Assembly: GCA_049115715.1 (NCBI GenBank)
Contig: JAGDZQ010000003.1
Coordinates: 253,824 to 317,823, forward strand
Origin: JAMZMI01 sp049115715
GTDB taxonomy: Bacteria > Bacteroidota > Bacteroidia > Cytophagales > Cyclobacteriaceae
Direction: 5' to 3'
DNA: 64,000 nt
Below, piece by piece: positions 60,114-64,000 of this stretch. A model generated the notes under the pieces. That model searched no databases, had not been told where the DNA came from, and worked only from the letters and a program-made list of their open reading frames with translations. Within the stretch, counting starts at the first letter, position 1, and each line of letters begins with the position of its first letter. A program made the position numbers and the translations under genes.

Positions 60114-60404
60114 GTTAAGAATAGTATTGTCTCCACGACCCTGTCATCCTGATTAGGAAGGATCTTACTTGATCGATCAGAGTGCCTTTAGTGTAAGATT
60201 TCTCCTAAAGTCGAAGTAACAACTTGTATAGTCAAAGGCTTAACCTAACGATATTGCACGCATGTGGGGCGGGCGGCTAGATGATCCATCAGCACTGTGT
60301 TGGAGTAGAAGAATAATGAGACTTCTCCATGCGCTAGGAGTGGCATATTAGTCTAAAGAATACTGCCGAAGTTGCACATCATTGAGGCATAGTTTTGTAA
60401 CAAA

Positions 60405-60427
60405 AAAAGCCGCTAAAAGCGGCTTCA
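60405..60427 (-). terminator. terminator of the cupredoxin gene
   Basis: On the minus strand GAAGCCGC, a TTTTA loop and GCGGCTTT form a hairpin followed by a T-run. It sits about 25 bases past the stop codon at 60451. Confidence 0.85.
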
Positions 60428-60450
60428 ATTTTAAGTGTTCCTAAAAAGTC

Positions 60451-60822
60451 TTACTCGACTACCAGGGTATATTGAGGAGTAGGGTTCAGCGGACAGAAAT
60501 AGATGTATTCACCTTTTTCCAGTACTACCTCTTTGGAAGTACCTTTTCCACCTTCTTCTACTGTGTTAGTCAGATATGCCTCAGGAATATGATTTTCTTG
60601 CTCAGGCTTACCCTTTGGGGCAACTACAAAACCTATTGGATGATCTACGCCATTGTTTGCAACTTCAAAAATGTACGTTTTCCCTGCTTTTAGCTTCAGC
60701 TCTGTTTGTTTAAATACTCCAGGGTTTTGTTCCAATTTTACCTTTTTAGGCTTTTGAGCAGCACTTTCGTGACCGGCAAAAAGAACAACTACTAATGCGA
60801 TGATTGATAATAAATTTTTCAT
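60451..60822 (-). CDS. exported cupredoxin-like protein with incomplete copper site
   Basis: The ATG at 60822 starts a signal peptide (MKNLLSIIALVVVLFAGHES then AAQ). The 123-residue product has a plastocyanin/azurin-like sandwich. The first His is in GVDHPIGFVVA and the Cys in IYFCPLNPTPQYTLVVE. After the Cys, classical blue-copper proteins have a His and a Met; here they are replaced by PLNPTPQY. A standard type 1 copper site therefore cannot form, though His and Cys could bind copper differently. Terminator follows. Isolated transcript. Confidence 0.8.
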   Translation of the reverse strand: MKNLLSIIALVVVLFAGHESAAQKPKKVKLEQNPGVFKQTELKLKAGKTYIFEVANNGVDHPIGFVVAPKGKPEQENHIPEAYLTNTVEEGGKGTSKEVVLEKGEYIYFCPLNPTPQYTLVVE

Positions 60823-60910
60823 GATTTTGTTTTTTATTATTCCGACGAAGGAGGAACTCTCCACGCATCGTCGAAAATCTTTGTGAAATAAATTGAGTTA
60901 AATGATTTGA

Positions 60911-61462
60911 TTATGCTTCTACTGCTTCTAGCTCTGGCGCTACAGGGAAGTCGATAGGCAAGTTGAAAGTCCCGTGAAGGAAATTGCTCACCATTTTGTC
61001 ACCGATTACGATGATAGCATCCACCAAATTTGCTTTGTCATATCCTGCAGCGAGGAATCTATCAACAGCCTCAGCACTCGGCTGGCTTCTATTGATTACA
61101 GCATCTTTTACAAACTTAGCCAAAGCATCAAGTTTCGTGTCGAATGAAGCTTCTCCACCTCTGATTTCTAATATCTGATCATCGGTAAACCCGTTCATTT
61201 TTCCCAGAACAGTGTGCGCAGATATACAATATTGACATTCGTTTACTTGAGAGACTACCAGGTTGATTACCTCACGCTCTTTTGCCTTCAATGTGCTTTT
61301 TCTGTTTTGGAAAGCCAGATAATCACCAAGTGCTGTTTCGCTATTGGCAAATGTTGCGTACAGATTAGGAACGAACCCCAATCCTTTTTGTAATTGATCG
61401 AAAATCTCCTGATTGTTTTCTGATACTTCTTCTCTTGTAGGTACTTGAAATGTAGTTGACAT
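60911..61462 (-). CDS. carboxymuconolactone decarboxylase / AhpD-like protein
   Basis: 183 residues, all helical, with the AhpD-type active site NECQYCISAHTVLGKMNG (E, CxxC and His). Such proteins act as thiol peroxidases or in related redox steps. The beginning (EVSENNQEIFDQLQKGLGFV) is typical of peroxidase-related members. It lies downstream of an AraC-type regulator, read in the same direction, with a 240-base gap. The regulator may control it; this is inference from position. Confidence 0.9.
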   Translation of the reverse strand: MSTTFQVPTREEVSENNQEIFDQLQKGLGFVPNLYATFANSETALGDYLAFQNRKSTLKAKEREVINLVVSQVNECQYCISAHTVLGKMNGFTDDQILEIRGGEASFDTKLDALAKFVKDAVINRSQPSAEAVDRFLAAGYDKANLVDAIIVIGDKMVSNFLHGTFNLPIDFPVAPELEAVEA

Positions 61463-61702
61463 AATTATTAGATTTTAAAATTGTTTTCTGTTTTTGATTA
61501 CAGTACAATTTTACGGGAGTCAACTGGCAAGGTAAGTGGCGGTAATTCCCTTCGAAGTGTCGATTTTACCTTTTGTGATTTTTTATTCTCGATAGGGGGT
61601 TTGATACCATGAAGTTTGCATCGCTAGAGAAGTGTTTTGGCTTATTTCAAACATCTCGAATCTGCCCCAAGGTTGCTGGTCGAAGGACGGAGGCAGGTTT
61701 CG
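61463..61702. other. intergenic region between the AraC-type and AhpD-like genes
   Basis: No gene or clear terminator. Presumably contains the AhpD-like gene's promoter; a TAAAATTG on the minus strand near 61510 is one mismatch from the -7 consensus. Confidence 0.3.
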
Positions 61703-62563
61703 CTAGTCTGTAACGGTCAATTCACCCTTTTGAATGACCTTGAATTGCTGAGGAGTCGATGCAGTTACTTTTTTGAAGAGCTTATGAAAGACACCCGTAT
61801 CCTCGAAACCCAACTCGTGCGCAATCTCCTTGGCGGACTTATCGGTGTAGATCAGCAATCTTTTTGCTTCCAAAATCAACCTCTCATGAATGATCTGCAG
61901 TGGGGTCTTATGATTGTACTTAGCAAATAAGTTGGAGAGTGTCTTAGGAGACTTGAAAAGCATCTCTGCATATTCGCTAACCTGGCGCTTTTCTTTAAAG
62001 TACTTGTCCACAAGCAGGTTAAACTTTCGGATGGTGTCGATTTGACTATCGGGGAGCGGCTCCTCGATCAATTGCAGCTTGGCAAGCCTGGTCGTCTTGA
62101 TGATTAGCCGCTTCAAGAGTATTCTGAGCATCTCCCCCTGAGTGTTGTCTCTTGTGGAAAACTCATCAGTAAACACTTCGAAAAGCATGTCAAACTTTCT
62201 CTTCTCTTCTTCACTCACTGAGACGATGGGTGATTTTTGAGTTCCGAAGAAAATAATGCCGTTGCAGCTGACCTCATGGTCATGATCGTTGATGCAATAG
62301 AATTCTCTGTTGAAAGTAAAAGTAGTCAGCTCAGCTTCACTTCGGGGAAGTACAACATGCTGTGCATATGTAGTAGTGGTTAGATCTCCTGGCTGCAACT
62401 GGATTGCTACACCATCCACGGTCAGCGGGATAGGTACTTTGCAGCGATTCCAATGGATGCTAATCAGGTTCTTGATATCAGCCAGCTGTTCCTTCTCCCT
62501 TAAGTAATCCGAACTCACCGCAAAGTATGCGCCTACTTCCTGTTCTCTATAGCTATAGATCAT
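61703..62563 (-). CDS. AraC family transcriptional regulator
   Basis: 286 residues. An N-terminal cupin-like sensor region (about 1-150, with DHDHEVSCNGIIFFG) is followed by two helix-turn-helix units at the C-terminus (YAEMLFKSPKTLSNLFAKYN, then SAKEIAHELGFEDTGVFHKL, then FKKVTASTPQQFKV). The inducer is unknown. It is transcribed towards the AhpD-like gene, a likely target. Confidence 0.92.
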   Translation of the reverse strand: MIYSYREQEVGAYFAVSSDYLREKEQLADIKNLISIHWNRCKVPIPLTVDGVAIQLQPGDLTTTTYAQHVVLPRSEAELTTFTFNREFYCINDHDHEVSCNGIIFFGTQKSPIVSVSEEEKRKFDMLFEVFTDEFSTRDNTQGEMLRILLKRLIIKTTRLAKLQLIEEPLPDSQIDTIRKFNLLVDKYFKEKRQVSEYAEMLFKSPKTLSNLFAKYNHKTPLQIIHERLILEAKRLLIYTDKSAKEIAHELGFEDTGVFHKLFKKVTASTPQQFKVIQKGELTVTD

Positions 62564-62717
62564 TCACCTCGACTTGATTCTAGTATCAAAGGTAAAAAGG
62601 AAGAGAATAATTCCCGCTAGCGGGTTTTGATACTCCTATGCTTGCGTGGTTAAGAACATCTTGGATAATTTCATACCTCACAAACTTGCTTCAAGGTTGT
62701 TGATTTGCGAGTTAAAA

Positions 62718-63128
62718 TCATTTAATAAACTTCCAGGGGTCAAAACGGTCTTTCATATAATCCTGCTGCTGTACGATGACCATTTTTTTTACATTTTGAT
62801 CATCGACTATAGGCATGAAGCCATATTCATAGCTGAAGTAATATACTTTACCCTGCGAGGGGAAGATAGAAGTAAACATCCCAAATTCGAACCCCATTTC
62901 TGCAGCAACTTCTTGTCTCACAGTAGCTTTACCCGTGGGGCAGAGAGATCGCAGAATTTTGCGATTGCGTCTCACCTGTCGATTGGTTTCCATGAGCAGG
63001 TGCTCATTACTTTGTCTGGATCGATTGTTAAAAGTGGCTCTACATTGATCACAGCAGAATTTTTTATCCAATCTTCCTGTAATCTCTATTTTGCAGTTGG
63101 CACAAGTTTTATTTGAAAAAGGATTCAT
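62718..63128 (-). CDS. zinc-ribbon protein of unknown function
   Basis: 136 residues beginning with a Cys-rich finger (CANCKIEITGRLDKKFCCDQ then CRATFNNR; CxxC and CCxxC) followed by a basic, Asn-rich linker (SNEHLLMETNRQVRRNRKIL) and a globular C-terminal half. The finger resembles FCS/treble-clef types seen in a Bacteroidota-conserved family. The start codon is 7 bases from a large palindrome shared with the divergent recombinase gene. Confidence 0.7.
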   Translation of the reverse strand: MNPFSNKTCANCKIEITGRLDKKFCCDQCRATFNNRSRQSNEHLLMETNRQVRRNRKILRSLCPTGKATVRQEVAAEMGFEFGMFTSIFPSQGKVYYFSYEYGFMPIVDDQNVKKMVIVQQQDYMKDRFDPWKFIK

Positions 63129-63134
63129 AACTCA

Positions 63135-63180
63135 ATATACGGATATATCCGATTATNNATAATCGGATATATCCGTATAT
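63135..63180. repeat. perfect 22-bp inverted repeat with two N at its centre
   Basis: The arms 63135-63156 and 63159-63180 are perfect inverse complements flanking NN (63157-63158). Each arm also contains the self-palindrome CGGATATATCCG (63140-63151 and 63164-63175). It lies in the 91-base divergent space between the zinc-ribbon and recombinase genes. A shared operator, a recombination site or an assembly artefact are all possible. Confidence 0.7.
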
Positions 63181-63218
63181 CAAAAGGTTAATTATTGGTT
63201 TTCTATTTGATTTGACAA

Positions 63219-64000
63219 ATGGAAAGTCCGCATGAATATAAACTGGCATTGGAGACGCTAGCTGCACACCTTCAGCTAAAGCGATACAGTCCATCTACTA
63301 TTCGTACTTACAGGTATATGTTTCGTGATTTTCTAAAATACACCTACCCGATCCCTCTTTTTAAAATCACCGACGATCACATTAAAAGTTATCATCTTCA
63401 CCTTGTCACAGAGAGAAAAGTTTCAAGATCTTATCAAAACCAATCTATCAACTCCATTAAGTTTTATCTTGAACAGGTGCTGGATAGGGAGAAACAAACG
63501 TTTTTACTGCAAAGACCCAAAAAGGAAGAGCGTCTGCCTCAGGTTTTATCACAGGGGGAGATCGCAAGATTGCTTTCATCTATACCTAATCTAAAGCACA
63601 AAGCGATTCTTTCAACCATATACAGTGCAGGACTAAGAAGGTCTGAAGTTATAAATCTTAAATTAACCGATATCAAAGGGGATCAGATGCAGATCATCGT
63701 TAGAGGTGCCAAAGGACAAAAGGATCGTATTACCATTTTGAGCAAAAGTTTGCTGGGATTGCTGAGGCTTTATTATATCAAATATCGTCCTGTGAAATAC
63801 CTTTTTGAGTCTCCTACAGGAAGTCTCTATTCTTCTAGCAGTATCCGAATGATTTTAAAGCGAGGGTTGCTTCGTGCTGGTATACAAAAGCCCGCAACGG
63901 TGCATTCATTGAGACATAGCTTCGCCACGCATTTGTTGGAGAATGGTACAAATTTGAGATACATTCAAACGCTTCTTGGTCATACTAGCTCGAGAACGAC
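63219..64000 (+). CDS. tyrosine recombinase/integrase, 3' end outside the window
   Basis: From ATG 63219 the frame is open to the window edge (260 residues). The N-terminal SAM-like domain (RYSPSTIRTYRYMFRDFLKY) and core domain match XerC/D-type integrases. Catalytic residues visible are the first Arg (AGLRRSEVINL), the Lys region (GAKGQKDRITIL), H-x-x-R (VHSLRHSFATHLL), and the final His in LLGHTSS. The nucleophilic Tyr lies beyond the edge. There is no insertion between the Lys and HxxR motifs as found in integron integrases (IntI). It is divergent from the zinc-ribbon gene, and the large palindrome lies upstream. Confidence 0.92.
   Translation, partial: MESPHEYKLALETLAAHLQLKRYSPSTIRTYRYMFRDFLKYTYPIPLFKITDDHIKSYHLHLVTERKVSRSYQNQSINSIKFYLEQVLDREKQTFLLQRPKKEERLPQVLSQGEIARLLSSIPNLKHKAILSTIYSAGLRRSEVINLKLTDIKGDQMQIIVRGAKGQKDRITILSKSLLGLLRLYYIKYRPVKYLFESPTGSLYSSSSIRMILKRGLLRAGIQKPATVHSLRHSFATHLLENGTNLRYIQTLLGHTSSRT

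Larger units (their letters stand above)
59703..60450. other. long intergenic stretch with a decayed lipoprotein gene
   Basis: No intact gene. Contains a frameshifted lipoprotein remnant (59974-60113), a GTCATCCTGA-type short interspersed motif near 60147, and at its end the terminator of the cupredoxin gene (60405-60427). Confidence 0.5.

Noticed and set aside
1..64000. CRISPR array, prophage, rRNA or intact insertion sequence
   Set aside because: No regularly spaced short repeats, phage structural genes, rRNA segments or transposase genes were found.

Overview
The window comes from a Bacteroidota chromosome, most likely a marine member of the Cytophagales. The evidence is a PorE-like type IX secretion lipoprotein, a SusD-like lipoprotein, the gene order nusB-ytxH-DUF1573-yajC-ybbR-coaE, families largely restricted to the phylum (DUF4293, DUF2652, DUF6503, DUF4403, WG repeats), frequent TTG/GTG starts, and a textbook Bacteroidota promoter (TTG, 19 bases, TAnnTTTG) in front of tRNA-Phe. 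Genus is not assignable from the sequence alone.

Bases 1-4700 are accessory and decayed. They hold the 3' part of a DUF922 zincin-like gene, an outer-membrane barrel gene enclosed by cassette-like inverted repeats and two copies of a 141-bp repeat, a Fic AMP-transferase, a YitT pseudogene, and the first copy of a second (about 115-bp) dispersed repeat. Bases 4700-20900 carry a secreted GH43-like enzyme, then housekeeping genes: an lipB/exonuclease/rnr operon, yraN, an EF-hand gene overlapping a frameshifted membrane glycosyltransferase, purM, the PorE-like gene, and a three-gene operon with two Fe-S oxidoreductase subunits around a DUF1287 gene. tRNA-Phe follows at 20898.

Bases 21100-30600 hold a TPR remnant, an orphan SusD-like protein fused to cadherin-like repeats, a MORN-type protein, an aldose epimerase homologue, a NUMOD4/HNH-like protein lacking one catalytic His, htpG with its terminator, a palindrome-rich intergenic stretch, and a DUF2652 cyclase-like protein. 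Bases 30600-37600 hold the most unusual protein, a phosphatase/kinase-like/Omp85 fusion. It is followed by an SdiA-regulated-type lipoprotein, an HD protein with a Pycsar-effector-like membrane domain, a Crp/Fnr regulator and a YiaA/B protein.

Bases 37600-51900 are mainly core genes: rluB-type synthase, scpB, a DksA-like protein without its zinc finger, lipoproteins, a truncated TMEM175-type channel gene, a WG-repeat protein, and the leucine dehydrogenase to coaE run. Bases 52000-59700 carry two ABC exporter half-transporters with complementary degenerate and canonical ATPase sites, a truncated haemoglobin, a lactonase-like lipoprotein and truA. Bases 59700-64000 hold a decayed lipoprotein, a cupredoxin lacking two copper ligands, an AhpD-like protein, an AraC regulator, and a zinc-ribbon gene diverging from a tyrosine recombinase that runs off the end. 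A perfect 22-bp inverted repeat with two undetermined bases at its centre lies between those last two genes.

No CRISPR array, prophage, rRNA or intact insertion sequence was seen. The best leads for something new are the cassette-like repeats at 1.6-2.7 kb, the phosphatase/kinase/barrel fusion, the possible cyclic-nucleotide neighbourhood at 29-37 kb, and the palindrome beside the recombinase.
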